From positions 62,001 through 126,000 of the forward strand of contig JALNWQ010000007.1 in assembly GCA_023230855.1 (NCBI GenBank): a stretch of 64,000 bases of DNA, given 5' to 3'. The first letter of the stretch is position 1; the number at the start of each line of letters is the position of its first letter. The DNA is from Solirubrobacteraceae bacterium (GTDB taxonomy: Bacteria; Actinomycetota; Thermoleophilia; Solirubrobacterales; Solirubrobacteraceae). A model generated the notes under the pieces. It was not told where the DNA came from. It saw only the letters and a program-made list of their open reading frames with translations, and made no database searches. The translations under genes and the position numbers were made by a program. Shown here in pieces: positions 25,957 through 34,919 of the stretch.

Positions 25957-26411
25957 GCTCCGGCATCGACGTCCACCGCGGCGACGACGAGCTGCGCCTG
26001 GTGACGTTCGGCCTGGCCGGGCTCGCCGGCCCGCCGCCACGCCCCGACGGGACGCCGCTCGGCGATCCCGGCCACGAGCTGACGATCCTCACGCCACCGG
26101 CCGCCGAGCCCCCGGAGTGGGCCGCCCGCGCTTTGCTCGGCGCGGCCCGCACGTGCGCGATGGTCGGGCGGTGGCTGCACCCCGGCGCGCGGCTGGCGCC
26201 GGCCGGGCCGATCGACGGACGTGACAGCGCGCTCGTCGCGTGGGGCGTGCGCCACGAGGACCCCGTCGAGGAGGGAGGGCCGCCGCTGCTGCTCCTCGTC
26301 GGGGTGACCGCCGGCGAGTACGCGCTCATGCGACGGGTGGGCACCGACGTCGTGCTCGACGGCCTGCTCGCCCGCGACGGGCGCCTGCGGACCGATCCCG
26401 CCCGGCGGTGA
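25953..26411 (+). CDS. Suppressor-of-fused (SUFU) domain protein
   Basis: A 152-residue SUFU-domain protein. The segment GHELTILTPPAAEPPEWAARALLGAARTC followed by GRWLHPGARLAPAGPIDGRDSALVAWGVRHEDP and LLLLVGVTAGEYALM matches bacterial SUFU proteins, often linked to toxin/immunity systems but also present as orphans. The GTG overlaps the selO stop (GTGA), so it is co-translated with SelO. Whether it functions with SelO is unknown; I see no polymorphic toxin nearby. Confidence 0.75.
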   Translation: MSSGIDVHRGDDELRLVTFGLAGLAGPPPRPDGTPLGDPGHELTILTPPAAEPPEWAARALLGAARTCAMVGRWLHPGARLAPAGPIDGRDSALVAWGVRHEDPVEEGGPPLLLLVGVTAGEYALMRRVGTDVVLDGLLARDGRLRTDPARR

Positions 26412-26448
26412 CCGATGAGTTCCCACCACGGCGCCAGTCTTGGGGGAC

Positions 26449-26853
26449 ATGACCGACCTGCAGCAGGCCCAGACCACCGTGGAGCGCATCGGCGTCGCGA
26501 TGTTCACCGTCGCCGACCAGGATGCGGCGATCCGGTTCTACGTCGAGCAGCTCGGGTTCGAGCTGCGCGCCGACGTGCCGTTCGGCCCCGACGGCGAGAT
26601 GCGGTGGGTGGAGGTGGCGCCGCCCGGCTCGACGGCCCGCCTGGCCCTCAACCCACCGATGGGTCCCTACGGGCCCGGTGGCGGCTCGATCGGCGTGGAG
26701 ACCCGCGACGTGCGCGGCGAGCACGCCCGCCTGCAGGCGCTCGGCGTCGACGTGGACGACCCGATGGAGGCCCCCGGCGCGCCGTTGCTCTTCATGCTCC
26801 GCGACCCGGACGGCAACCACGTCGCGGTCGTCGAGCCGGACCCGTCCGCCTGA
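26449..26853 (+). CDS. VOC/glyoxalase-like dioxygenase-fold protein
   Basis: A 134-residue vicinal oxygen chelate protein built from two beta-alpha-beta-beta-beta modules (VERIGVAMFTVADQDAAIRFYVEQLGFELRAD; FMLRDPDGNHVAVVEP). The C-terminal Glu of VAVVEP is a usual metal ligand. Members isomerise, fosfomycin-detoxify or cleave aromatic rings, so the activity is not assignable. ATG 26449 follows a GGGGG tract; a TTG 9 nt earlier is in frame. Confidence 0.82.
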   Translation: MTDLQQAQTTVERIGVAMFTVADQDAAIRFYVEQLGFELRADVPFGPDGEMRWVEVAPPGSTARLALNPPMGPYGPGGGSIGVETRDVRGEHARLQALGVDVDDPMEAPGAPLLFMLRDPDGNHVAVVEPDPSA

Positions 26854-26861
26854 CCTGCGAC

Positions 26862-27776
26862 CTACGGCCCGAGGACGCCCGTGAGCGACCCGTGGTGGAC
26901 GGACCGGATGCGGTAACTCGCGTCGGCGTACGTCTTCGACCCGGACTCGTAGAGGACGTGGAGCCGACCACCGACGGCGACGATCCCCTCGGACATGTTC
27001 GGCGCGTGGATGATGCGGATCGGCCGGGTCGGGTTGCTCAACTTCGCGACGTCGATGCGGCTGCGGACGTCGCGGCCGTAGGAACGGCTCCAGATCACGC
27101 GATCGCCCGAGATCGTCATGCCCTGCACCCGCGACGGGGTCGTGAGGGTCTGCCGCGCGCCGGACGGTCGGTCCTTCGCGTCGAGGTCGTGGCGGTACGC
27201 GCGCCCGGTGCCGTTGGCGCCCTTCTCGAACGAGCCGACCCAGAGCGAACGGCCGTGGATCGTGAGGAACGACGACGCGGCGACCTTCCACGACCCCGCC
27301 GACTTCAGCGGCTTGAGGTTCTTCTTGCGCGTCAGCGCCTTCTTCGTGAACCGCACCAGCCGGCCGTTGTTCGCCACCCACAGGTGACGACGCGACATCG
27401 CCAGCCCGCCGACGTGGCCCTTGGTGGGCATGGCGAGGAGCTTCTTGCGGGCGCCGGTCGTGCGGTCGATGACCGCCAGGCGGCTGTTGCGCCGGCCCTG
27501 GCTGTCGTAGTACGAGATGACGAGCGCGTCCTGCTCGGCCCAGTAGGCGAGCCCCTGCGGGGTCCAGTACGTGTCGCTGCCGGGGATCCGCTTGGGTCCG
27601 ACGTCGAAGTAGCGGTAGTACCGGTCGAGGTCGCGCGGCGCGGCGTCGGCGGGCGGGGCCGGCGCGAGCGCGAGGACGGTGACGGCGGCGGCGCCGCAGA
27701 GCGCCGCGGCGGTCGTGGCGCGCACGGGCGGGGGGACGCGGCGTCGGGCGGCGGGGCCGGTGGGGGACGTGATCAC
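26862..27776 (-). CDS. Secreted beta-propeller-like protein of unknown function
   Basis: Exported 304-residue protein. Residues 1-45 form a long signal peptide with an Arg-rich n-region and a hydrophobic core (AAALCGAAAVTVLALAPA) ending ADAAP. The mature part contains repeated short strands such as GLAYWAEQDALVISYYD, HLWVANNGRLVRF, SLWVGSFEKG and RVIWSRSYG, resembling propeller blades. GTG 27776 has a textbook GGAGG 8 nt upstream. I do not recognise the family beyond a propeller-type fold. It is convergent with the VOC gene. Confidence 0.75.
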   Translation of the reverse strand: MITSPTGPAARRRVPPPVRATTAAALCGAAAVTVLALAPAPPADAAPRDLDRYYRYFDVGPKRIPGSDTYWTPQGLAYWAEQDALVISYYDSQGRRNSRLAVIDRTTGARKKLLAMPTKGHVGGLAMSRRHLWVANNGRLVRFTKKALTRKKNLKPLKSAGSWKVAASSFLTIHGRSLWVGSFEKGANGTGRAYRHDLDAKDRPSGARQTLTTPSRVQGMTISGDRVIWSRSYGRDVRSRIDVAKLSNPTRPIRIIHAPNMSEGIVAVGGRLHVLYESGSKTYADASYRIRSVHHGSLTGVLGP

Positions 27777-28060
27777 GGTGGGACCTCCGTGTCGGAGTGG
27801 TGGCGCGCCGGCGCGGGCCCGTCGGGGCGGGATGCCGGCGCGACGGGCGCGGGAGCCGATGCTCGGGACGGGCGCGGACGGGACGTCACGGCGACCGTCC
27901 CGCGGGACCCTAACGACGGCGTCGCTCCGGGCCGGGGTCGTTCTCACCGTTCTCTCAGGCGCTCCCCTCGGCCCGCGTCCGACATCGGGATCGGACCACG
28001 CGCGGGGGTGCCGTCGGGGCGGGCGGTGACGTGGATCGGCCTGGCCGCGGACGGCCGTCG
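27777..28060. other. Non-coding intergenic region
   Basis: About 284 bp between two minus-strand genes. It holds the GGAGG leader of the propeller-like gene and one minus-strand TAGGGT (27907-27912) that could be its -10, implying a leader of about 130 nt. No convincing ORF or RNA gene is visible. Confidence 0.4.
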
Positions 28061-28315
28061 TCAGCGGCGTGACGTGAAGTGCCAGCCGTCGCACACGTCG
28101 CAGCGGTAGGCGTTGGGCCGCGGCCCCGGTCCCGGCTGGTGCATGAGGGCGTGCGCGCGGGCCTCCGCCTCGGTCGCGTAGCGGGCCTTGCCGGCGCAGA
28201 CCTCGCGTCGGCGGCGCTCCCGCTCCGCCGCCCGCACCGGATCGGGCCCCCACGTCGGGGCGCGCCGGCCGCGGCGTCCGGGGTCCGGTCGGGGGTTGCG
28301 GCGCGGCATCGTCAT
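28061..28315 (-). CDS. Small basic protein with C-terminal CxxC zinc-knuckle-like motif
   Basis: About 84 residues starting at ATG 28315 (another ATG at 28309). A basic Pro/Arg-rich N-terminus is followed by CAGKARYATEAEARAHALMHQ and a C-terminal YRCDVCDGWHFTSRR. The KxxY...A...YxCxxCxxWHxT arrangement is seen in many short phage and bacterial zinc-ribbon proteins. Function unknown; nucleic-acid binding is possible. It is divergent from the SDR gene. Confidence 0.65.
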   Translation of the reverse strand: MTMPRRNPRPDPGRRGRRAPTWGPDPVRAAERERRRREVCAGKARYATEAEARAHALMHQPGPGPRPNAYRCDVCDGWHFTSRR

Positions 28316-28449
28316 CACGCTACCGCCGGTGCGACCCAGAGCGGTGCCCTCGCCGGTCGACGGCCGCCGACGTCGGTCGCGGCGCCCGGTGCGCGTGGCG
28401 CGACGGCGACCGGCGCGCACGGTCGGGCCGGGCACGGGAAGATGCGCCG

Positions 28450-29310
28450 GTGCCCCACCCCGACGAGCGTGACGTCCGCGGCCTCGTGATGGTCATCACC
28501 GGCGCGAGCGACGGGATCGGCGCGATCGCCGCCCGACGGCTGCACGAGCGCGGCGCGACCGTCGTGCCGGTCGGCCGCTCGCCCGAGAAGACGGCCCGGG
28601 TCGCCGCCGAGCTGGGCGTCGAGGGCCTGACCGCGGACTTCTCGTCGCTGGCGCAGGTACGCGACCTGGCCGAGCGGCTGCGGGAGCGCCACGACCGGAT
28701 CGACGTGCTGGCGAACAACGCCGGGGGCGTCTTCACCGGAGGGCGGCGGATCACCGAGGACGGCCACGAGCTGACGTTCCAGGTGAACCACCTGGCGCCG
28801 TACCTCCTGACCCGACTGCTGGAGGACCGGATCGCCGCCGCCCCGGGGGCGCGGGTGGTGCAGACCGCGAGCATGGGGAACCTGCTGGGCCGGATCCGCC
28901 CCGAGCACCTGGACGGCACGACCGGCCGGCATCTGGACTACGGCGCCTACTGCCGCTCCAAGCTGCTGAACGTCGTCTTCACCCGCGGCCTGCGCGCCCA
29001 CTACGCGACGGTCGGGATCGACGCGGTGGCGTCGGCGTTCCACCCGGGGGTGGTGACGTCGTCGTTCGGACGGGACTCGGCGATCGCCGGCGTGCTCTAC
29101 CGCGGCCCGGCCCGCCGGCTCTTCCACACCCCCGAGCAGGGCGCCGAGCCGCTCGTGCGCCTGGCGACCCGTCCCGACGGCGCCGCGATCGACGGGCGCT
29201 ACTTCCACCGCCACCGCGCCGACGGGCCGCTGCACCGGCAGGGCCGCGACGACGCGCTGGCCCGCCGGGTGTGGGAGCGGTCCGCCGCGATGGTGGGCCT
29301 GCCCGCCTGA
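28450..29310 (+). CDS. Short-chain dehydrogenase/reductase
   Basis: Classical-type SDR of 286 residues resembling retinol dehydrogenase/WW-domain oxidoreductases. The cofactor motif TGASDGIGAIAARRL is at about residue 18, with NNAGG after strand 4, the catalytic Ser in QTASMG, and Tyr-x3-Lys in YGAYCRSKLLN. An Arg after strand 2 (PVGRSPEK) suggests NADP(H). GTG 28450 is used; GAAGAT lies 6 nt upstream. Substrate unknown. It is convergent with recQ. Confidence 0.88.
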   Translation: MPHPDERDVRGLVMVITGASDGIGAIAARRLHERGATVVPVGRSPEKTARVAAELGVEGLTADFSSLAQVRDLAERLRERHDRIDVLANNAGGVFTGGRRITEDGHELTFQVNHLAPYLLTRLLEDRIAAAPGARVVQTASMGNLLGRIRPEHLDGTTGRHLDYGAYCRSKLLNVVFTRGLRAHYATVGIDAVASAFHPGVVTSSFGRDSAIAGVLYRGPARRLFHTPEQGAEPLVRLATRPDGAAIDGRYFHRHRADGPLHRQGRDDALARRVWERSAAMVGLPA

Positions 29311-29346
29311 GCGCGTCGCACCCGGTCGCCGGCGCCCGGCCTGTGG

Positions 29347-31632
29347 TCAGCCGCGCGCGAGGAGCTCGAGCAGCGCGTCGCCGTGCTTCTGCAGGAACGA
29401 CGGGCCGATGCCCTTGATGTCGCCGAGCTCGTCGAGCGTCGACGGCCGGCGGCGGACGACCTCGCGCAGCGTCGCGTCGGTCGCCACGGTGTAGGCGGGC
29501 TTGCCGGCGGCCCGCTCGCGACGCCACGCCTTGAGCGGGGCGAGCTCGTCGTCGTCGACCGGCCGGCCGTCCTCCTCGACCGGCGCGCCCGAGCGACGCG
29601 ACCGGCCGGAGCCGACCCGGATCGGCGGGAGCCAGTCGACGGGGTCGTGCACGTCGCAGCAGCGTCCCAGCGGCGCGCCGTCCTCGGGGTCGCCGAAGTG
29701 GTCGAGCAACTGCCGGCGCCGACAGACGTCGTTGTCGGCGGCCGCGTACTTCTCGATCGACCGGTACGCCTGCCAACGGCGGTCGGTGGCGGCCCGGCAC
29801 ATCTCGGCGACGCGCCGGTGGTCGAGGCCCGTGGGGACGACGGTCACCCGGAGTCGTCCGCCCGGACCGGGGGCCAGCTCGAGCGCCCCGGCGCGCTCGG
29901 CGACGGCCAGCGCGATCCGGTCCTGGTCGCGGCCGGCGTCGACCTCGGTCACCCCGTCCTCGTCCGCCCGGGCCCGCAGCGCGCCGACGAGCGCCCCGAC
30001 CTGCTCGACGGTGACCTCGGCCTCGCGGATGAACCGCACCAGTCGCCCCAGGTCGGCCCGGGACGCCAGCAGCACCGCGCGCGACAGCTCACCGTCACGG
30101 CCCGCACGTCCGGCCTCCTGGTAGTAGGCCTCCAGCGACGACGGCAGCGCCCAGTGCCACACCGATCGGACGTCGGCCTTGTCGACGCCCATCCCGAACG
30201 CGTTCGTCGCGACGACGACGTCGGCGGTCCCCGACATGAACTCGTCCTGCCGTGCGGCGCGGACGTCGGCGGTCATCCCCGCGTGGTAGGGCACCGCCTG
30301 CACGCCCTCGGCGGTCAGGAGCGCTGCGACCTCCTCGGTGCTCTTGCGCGTGCCGCAGTAGACGATCGCGGGACGGTTGGCCGGATCCGCCACCCCGGCG
30401 ACGAGCGTCGCGCGCTTGCGGGCCACCGAGCCCTGCCCGTCGAACGGCAGCACGTCGAACGAGAGGTTGGGGCGGTCGAATCCGGAGCGCACCCGGGCGA
30501 CGTCGCGCAGCTCCAGGCGACGGACGATCTCGTCGGCGACCTTCGGGGTCGCGGTCGCGGTGCACGCCATGACGGGCGGGTGGCCGAGCTCGGCGATGAC
30601 CGACGACAGCCGCAGGTAGTCGGGGCGGAAGTCGTGGCCCCAATCGCTGACGCAGTGCGCCTCGTCCACGACGAACAGCGCGATCGCCCGGGCCTGCAGC
30701 GCGGCCCGGAACACGCCGGACGCGAACCGCTCCGGCGCGGCGAAGCAGACCTTGGCGGACCCGTCACGGATCTCGTCGAGCGCGCGGCGGTTGGACTCGC
30801 CGTCACCTCCGGATGCGAGCATCACCGCGGGATGCCCCAGGTCGGTGAGGCGGGCGCACTGGTCGCGCATGAGGGCGATCAGCGGCGACACGACGACGGT
30901 CAGGTCGTCGCCGGCCAGCGCGGGCAGCTGGTAGCAAAGGCTCTTGCCGCCGCCGGTCGGCATGACGACGAGCGCGTCGCGGCCTTCGAGCGCGGCCTGC
31001 ACCGCATCGCGCTGGCCGGGGCGGAAGCTCTCCAGCCCCAGGAGCGAGAGCAGCGCGTCGGGATCGACGTGGTCGAGGGGTCGGCGCTCGGGGCGGGGGC
31101 CCGACGGGGTCGCGGGCGCACCGCCGTACGGCTCGCGTGCCCATGCCTCGTCGATCTCCGCGGACGCCGTGGGCGGACCGGCGTCGTACGCGCCGTCGGC
31201 GGTGCCGGCGGCGGCGAACGGGTCGTCGAACGCCCCGGGATCGCCGTCGGCGTCGACGTCGGCGCTCAGGCCGTCGAGGTAGGCGAGGTAGTCGGCGTCG
31301 TCGTCGGACCGGTCCGCCGGGGCGGCCGTGGGCGGCTCGACGTCGACGCCCTCGCGGATCCCCGGCGGCGTCGCGGGAGGCGCGACGTCGTCGGCCGGCG
31401 GCGCGACGACCGGGGCCGGGTCCTGCGGCGGTGGGTCGAAGAGCGTCGGCCGGCGGTGGGCCTCGGCGGCCGCGACGCGGTCGGCGGCGAGACGGGCCAA
31501 CGGCGTCATCGCGTCCCGCTCGTCGGCGGCGAGCGACGTCCAGCGGCGCCGCACGCCGTCGAGCGTCCGATCGGCGTCGGGCGCACCGGGATCGGCGAGC
31601 ACCGTCGCGAGTTGCCTGAGCGCGTCGTGCAC
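29347..31632 (-). CDS. recQ: ATP-dependent DNA helicase RecQ
   Basis: RecQ-type 3'-5' helicase of 761 residues. Helicase motifs include MPTGGGKSLCY (Walker A, about residue 224), VVDEAHCVSDWGHDFRPDY (DEAH), TATATP, GMGVDKADVRSVWHW and YYQEAGRAGRDGE. The RecQ-Ct zinc region has CRRRQLLDHFG...GRCCDVH, and a C-terminal HRDC domain (about residues 680-761) ends in LGDIKGIGPSFLQKHGDALLELL. The first 190 residues are an unusual acidic, Asp/Ala/Pro-rich extension with no recognisable domain. GTG 31632 is chosen as the last plausible start before GC-rich shadow sequence. Confidence 0.93.
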   Translation of the reverse strand: MHDALRQLATVLADPGAPDADRTLDGVRRRWTSLAADERDAMTPLARLAADRVAAAEAHRRPTLFDPPPQDPAPVVAPPADDVAPPATPPGIREGVDVEPPTAAPADRSDDDADYLAYLDGLSADVDADGDPGAFDDPFAAAGTADGAYDAGPPTASAEIDEAWAREPYGGAPATPSGPRPERRPLDHVDPDALLSLLGLESFRPGQRDAVQAALEGRDALVVMPTGGGKSLCYQLPALAGDDLTVVVSPLIALMRDQCARLTDLGHPAVMLASGGDGESNRRALDEIRDGSAKVCFAAPERFASGVFRAALQARAIALFVVDEAHCVSDWGHDFRPDYLRLSSVIAELGHPPVMACTATATPKVADEIVRRLELRDVARVRSGFDRPNLSFDVLPFDGQGSVARKRATLVAGVADPANRPAIVYCGTRKSTEEVAALLTAEGVQAVPYHAGMTADVRAARQDEFMSGTADVVVATNAFGMGVDKADVRSVWHWALPSSLEAYYQEAGRAGRDGELSRAVLLASRADLGRLVRFIREAEVTVEQVGALVGALRARADEDGVTEVDAGRDQDRIALAVAERAGALELAPGPGGRLRVTVVPTGLDHRRVAEMCRAATDRRWQAYRSIEKYAAADNDVCRRRQLLDHFGDPEDGAPLGRCCDVHDPVDWLPPIRVGSGRSRRSGAPVEEDGRPVDDDELAPLKAWRRERAAGKPAYTVATDATLREVVRRRPSTLDELGDIKGIGPSFLQKHGDALLELLARG

Positions 31633-31856
31633 CCCTGGACCGTAGCCCGACGGCAGGCGGATGCGGCCCGCGACGCGATCCCGGCGCCGGATCGACGCGG
31701 AGACGTCGCGATCTCCACCGACGAGCGGGGTGCGCGCGTCGAACGGCACGCCCACCCGTCCGAACCCGTCGCACGGCCGCCGGGGGCGGGGTAGCCTGGA
31801 GCGGTCCCGACGGTCGCCGTCCCGATCCGGCCGTCCCGATCCCCCGGAGGTCCACG

Positions 31857-32804
31857 ATGTCCCGTCGCCCCGTGCGCGCCGTCCTCGCGACGCCGTTCGC
31901 GATCCTCGCCCTCGTCCTGCTCCCGGCTTCACCCGCGAGCGCGGCGTTCGTGGGGGAGGGCAAGGACGCCGCCGGGGACGCCGCCGACCCGCACCCCGGA
32001 CGCGACATCGTGTCGGTCGGCCTCGCGTACGACCGCCGCACCGGGCGCCTGGACGGCGCCGTGCGGCTGGCGGGCGAGCCGTCCGGGGACGCGCCGGCCA
32101 ACCTCACGCTGTTCGCGGGACGCCGCACGAGCAGCGGGTGCAACCGCTACCCGGCGGTCGGGTTCGCCACCCTGACCGATTCCCGCAACGCCGACTGGGT
32201 CCGGCTCGACGGCGCCGGCCAGGCACGCAACGGCGCCGCGAGCAAGACGTACGACGGCGCATCGGAGGAGTACGCGGCGACGAGCCGTACGTTGAGGGGC
32301 GTCCGTCCCGACTGCGTCATCGCCCAGCTCACCGCGCCCGGCAACCTGGCGGTCGTGTACGACACCGCGGGGCCGTTCAAGATGCGGGGCCTGCCGGAGC
32401 TCACCGCCAAGCTCTCCCGCGTGCCGTCGGTGATGCGCGCGGGCCGCACCCGCACCCTGCGGTTGACGCTGCGCAACCGGGGCGACGCGTCGACCGGCCG
32501 GATCCGCCTGAAGGCCAAGGGCGCCCGTGGCCTGCGGGTCCGCCTGCCGAAGACGGTGCGCACGATCGCCGCGGGCAAGCGGCGAACGGTCAACGTGCGG
32601 GTGACGTTGAGCTCGCGGGCGCGCACGTCGACCGACCTGCGGATCACCGCGACCGCCAAGGACGGCCTGCGGGCCCGGGACGAGCGCAGCCTGTACCTGC
32701 GCAAGCCGTCCGCGGGTGGGGGCGGGGGAGGCGGAGCCGACGGCCCCAACCTCTGCTTCCGCTACCACTGGCAGCCGCCGTTCAGTCAGCTCGTGCCCTG
32801 CTGA
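31857..32804 (+). CDS. Secreted protein with CARDB/NEW3-like domain
   Basis: Exported 315-residue protein. The signal peptide ends at about residue 30 (ASPASAAF). An N-terminal domain with PGRDIVSVGLAYDRRTGRLDGAVRL follows, then at residues about 185-275 an immunoglobulin-like segment (SVMRAGRTRTLRLTLRNRGDASTGRIRLKA) typical of CARDB or NPCBM-associated repeats. A glycine run precedes the C-terminal FRYHWQPPFSQLVPC, and the last residue is Cys. ATG 31857 has GGAGG 8 nt upstream. Likely a surface or periplasmic adhesive/structural protein. Confidence 0.8.
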   Translation: MSRRPVRAVLATPFAILALVLLPASPASAAFVGEGKDAAGDAADPHPGRDIVSVGLAYDRRTGRLDGAVRLAGEPSGDAPANLTLFAGRRTSSGCNRYPAVGFATLTDSRNADWVRLDGAGQARNGAASKTYDGASEEYAATSRTLRGVRPDCVIAQLTAPGNLAVVYDTAGPFKMRGLPELTAKLSRVPSVMRAGRTRTLRLTLRNRGDASTGRIRLKAKGARGLRVRLPKTVRTIAAGKRRTVNVRVTLSSRARTSTDLRITATAKDGLRARDERSLYLRKPSAGGGGGGGADGPNLCFRYHWQPPFSQLVPC

Positions 32805-32827
32805 GGGTCGCCCCGGTGCCCGGCCGC

Positions 32828-32892
32828 GCTCACGCCACCGCGGGGCGCGGCCCACGGCCCGCCCGACGGCTCACGCCACCGCGGGGCGCGGC
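32828..32892. repeat. 24-bp direct repeat, 41-bp period, at the end of the MpaB-like gene
   Basis: Two identical 24-bp copies at 32828-32851 and 32869-32892. The second copy encodes the last codons and stop of the minus-strand oxygenase gene; the first lies just beyond the stop, so the gene's 3' end has been duplicated. Confidence 0.75.
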
Positions 32893-34223
32893 GACGTGGT
32901 CGGCGTGTAGGTCGCATGGTCGGTGACGAACTCGGGGTGCCCGTACGACGCGAGCTGCCACTTGAGGAGCTGCACGAGCGACGCGTCGGCGACGTCGCGC
33001 ACGACGGGGATCCGGTCGGCGGCGACGAACGCGGCGACGCTCCCGAAGACGAGCGGCGCGGTGGCCGTGGCCACCGCCCGCTCGAGCGGGTTGATCGGGA
33101 CGCCCATCCGGCGGGCGGCGTCGCGGTTGCCGCCGGCGAACGCCCGGACGAAGAACGACTTGCCGAAGCTCCGCTCGACGAGCTCGAGGGCCCGGTCGAC
33201 CGGGGTCCGGTCCGGGCGCAGCCAGGCGTCCATCGTCGCCCGGACGAGCGCGCCGCACGTGTCGTCGTCGAACCCGTCCCGCAGCATCGCGGCCCGCCCG
33301 TGCATGACGCGGACGATCGGGCCGGGCTCGGTCGGCAGCAGCTCCTCGGGCAGGCCGAGCAGGTAGCACCGGTAGCGCCCGAACTCGATCAGCGCCCGCT
33401 CGCGGGGGGTGAACGTCGTGCGGCCCTCGCGGAGCGCCCGGGTCGCCGACAGGTACTGCCCGATCATCCCGGCCGGCATCTGGTCGACCTGTGGGATCGG
33501 CACCCCGTACACGTCGAAGTCCCACCGGTCCGAGCGCTTGAGCGCGTTGTAGCGCACCATCGAGTGCATGAGCCGCACCATCGCGGCGGCCTCGAACCCC
33601 GGCCCGTGCCGGTCGAGCGCGCCGGGCAGCGTCGTGACGGCGAAGAAGCTCGCCGTCTCGTTGACGCGCCGGGCGGCCTTGCGGCCCCCGAGCGCCCCGG
33701 TGAGCGCCATCGGCAGCGCCGCGTAGGTGTTGACGAACGTCGCGAGGAACGCGCCACGGGTGACCCACGGCGCGACGAGCGCCGACGGGATCCGGGCGTG
33801 CCGGGCGCCCTCCTCGACGAGGTCCATGTCGAGCCACTCCGGCGTGGCCTCCATCGCGGCGATGAGCGCCCGCAGCTCCGGTGGCGCGTCCGGCACGGCG
33901 TCGATGCCGTCGCGGCAGGCGCGGTGCAGCAGGTCGACGAGCTCCTTGAAGCTCCGCTCCGCCATGAGCGACGCGTACGGGTCGGCGACGACGTCGCCGA
34001 GCATCGTCGCGGTGCTCATGAGCTCGACGAGCTCCTCGTCGGCGAGCAGCTCGTCCCGGTCCCCGGCCCACCCCGGCAGCGACGACTCGTCGTCCGGGCC
34101 GATCGCCAAGCGGTACGGCCGCGCCGTCAGGTCGAGGTCGCCGTACAGGCGCGGTTGCCGGACGGCCTGCTCGCGCACGCGTCGCGCGAGCTCGGGATGG
34201 TGGAGCGTGGGGGAGGCGGGCAT
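32871..34223 (-). CDS. MpaB/rubber oxygenase (Lcp)-like protein, DUF2236 family
   Basis: A 450-residue alpha-helical protein of the oxygenase MpaB/latex-clearing protein family. Helices around residues 180-240 (TFVNTYAALPMALTG, FEAAAMVRLMHSMVRYNALK) hold the conserved His of the proposed b-type heme pocket. Relatives cleave polyisoprene or sesquiterpene chains oxidatively. No signal peptide is seen, so it is likely cytoplasmic or membrane-associated. ATG 34223; a TACGGT about 45 nt upstream may be its -10. Substrate not predictable. The 3' end carries a duplicated 24-bp repeat. Confidence 0.8.
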   Translation of the reverse strand: MPASPTLHHPELARRVREQAVRQPRLYGDLDLTARPYRLAIGPDDESSLPGWAGDRDELLADEELVELMSTATMLGDVVADPYASLMAERSFKELVDLLHRACRDGIDAVPDAPPELRALIAAMEATPEWLDMDLVEEGARHARIPSALVAPWVTRGAFLATFVNTYAALPMALTGALGGRKAARRVNETASFFAVTTLPGALDRHGPGFEAAAMVRLMHSMVRYNALKRSDRWDFDVYGVPIPQVDQMPAGMIGQYLSATRALREGRTTFTPRERALIEFGRYRCYLLGLPEELLPTEPGPIVRVMHGRAAMLRDGFDDDTCGALVRATMDAWLRPDRTPVDRALELVERSFGKSFFVRAFAGGNRDAARRMGVPINPLERAVATATAPLVFGSVAAFVAADRIPVVRDVADASLVQLLKWQLASYGHPEFVTDHATYTPTTSPRPAVA

Positions 34224-34424
34224 GGGGTTCGAACGGTGCGCCCGACGGATGTCGACCACCGTGCCCCGACCGTACGGGAGTCGGGCGCCGGGCGCGACCG
34301 AAGGGCGGATCGGGGCGGCGCGGCTCGAGGCCGTGGCCGAGCTCCCGCGTCGCACCGCGACCCGCTCGGCCGGGTGGCGCCCGCGCGCGGACGCCGATGA
34401 CGTTCGACGCGATCCGTGGTTCGA

Positions 34425-34430
34425 TGTCGA
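34425..34430 (+). promoter_or_regulatory. Candidate ECF42 -35 element (TGTCGA)
   Basis: TGTCGA lies 72 nt before the YCII gene start. ECF42 sigma factors recognise a TGTCGA -35 box upstream of their DGPF partner genes; a CGCTC at 34448-34452 stands where the -10 is expected, but is an imperfect match. Confidence 0.45.
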
Positions 34431-34501
34431 GAACCGCGGAACGGCTCCGCTCTACAGGTGAAGGGCCCCGACGAGCGTGGCCCACGACCCAGGAGAACAC
34501 C

Positions 34502-34912
34502 ATGCCGAAGTACCTGCTCCTCAAGCACTACCGCGGTGGCCCGGAGCCCCACCACCCGTTCCCGCCGATGGACCAGTGGGACCCGGCGGACGTCGAGGCC
34601 CACATCGAGTTCCAGCGCAACGTCCAGAGGATGCTCGAGGAGAGCGGCGAGTTCGTCGACTCGCGGGCGCTCACCCCGACCCGCACCTGGGTCCGCTACG
34701 GCGGGCCGGGTGCCGCGCCGGTGACCACCGACGGTCCGCACCCCGAGACGAGCGATCTCGTGGCCGGCTGGTTCATGATCGACGTCGCGTCCCGCGAGCG
34801 CGCCCTCGAGGTGGCGGCGTACGTGTCCTCGGAGCCCGGCCCTCGCGGGGAGCCGATCTACGAGTGGCTCGAGCTGCGCGAGGTCATGTCGCCGGGCGCC
34901 GACCACGACTGA
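34502..34912 (+). CDS. YCII-related (DGPF-domain) protein linked to ECF42
   Basis: A 136-residue YCII/DGPF domain protein (MPKYLLLKHYRGG start; VTTDGPHPETSDLVAGWFMIDVASRERALEVA). The DGPH segment is the variant of the signature DGPF motif. Such proteins are encoded next to ECF42 sigma factors and are their main targets; biochemical role unknown. ATG 34502 has AGGAG 8 nt upstream. The sigma-factor gene starts 7 bp after the stop, on the same transcript. Confidence 0.88.
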   Translation: MPKYLLLKHYRGGPEPHHPFPPMDQWDPADVEAHIEFQRNVQRMLEESGEFVDSRALTPTRTWVRYGGPGAAPVTTDGPHPETSDLVAGWFMIDVASRERALEVAAYVSSEPGPRGEPIYEWLELREVMSPGADHD

Positions 34913-34919
34913 TCCGGGC

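Noticed and set aside
27777..28060. Possible small RNA or riboswitch in the gap
   Set aside because: GC-rich hairpins can be drawn but no known aptamer consensus is recognisable, and hairpins of this kind are expected by composition.
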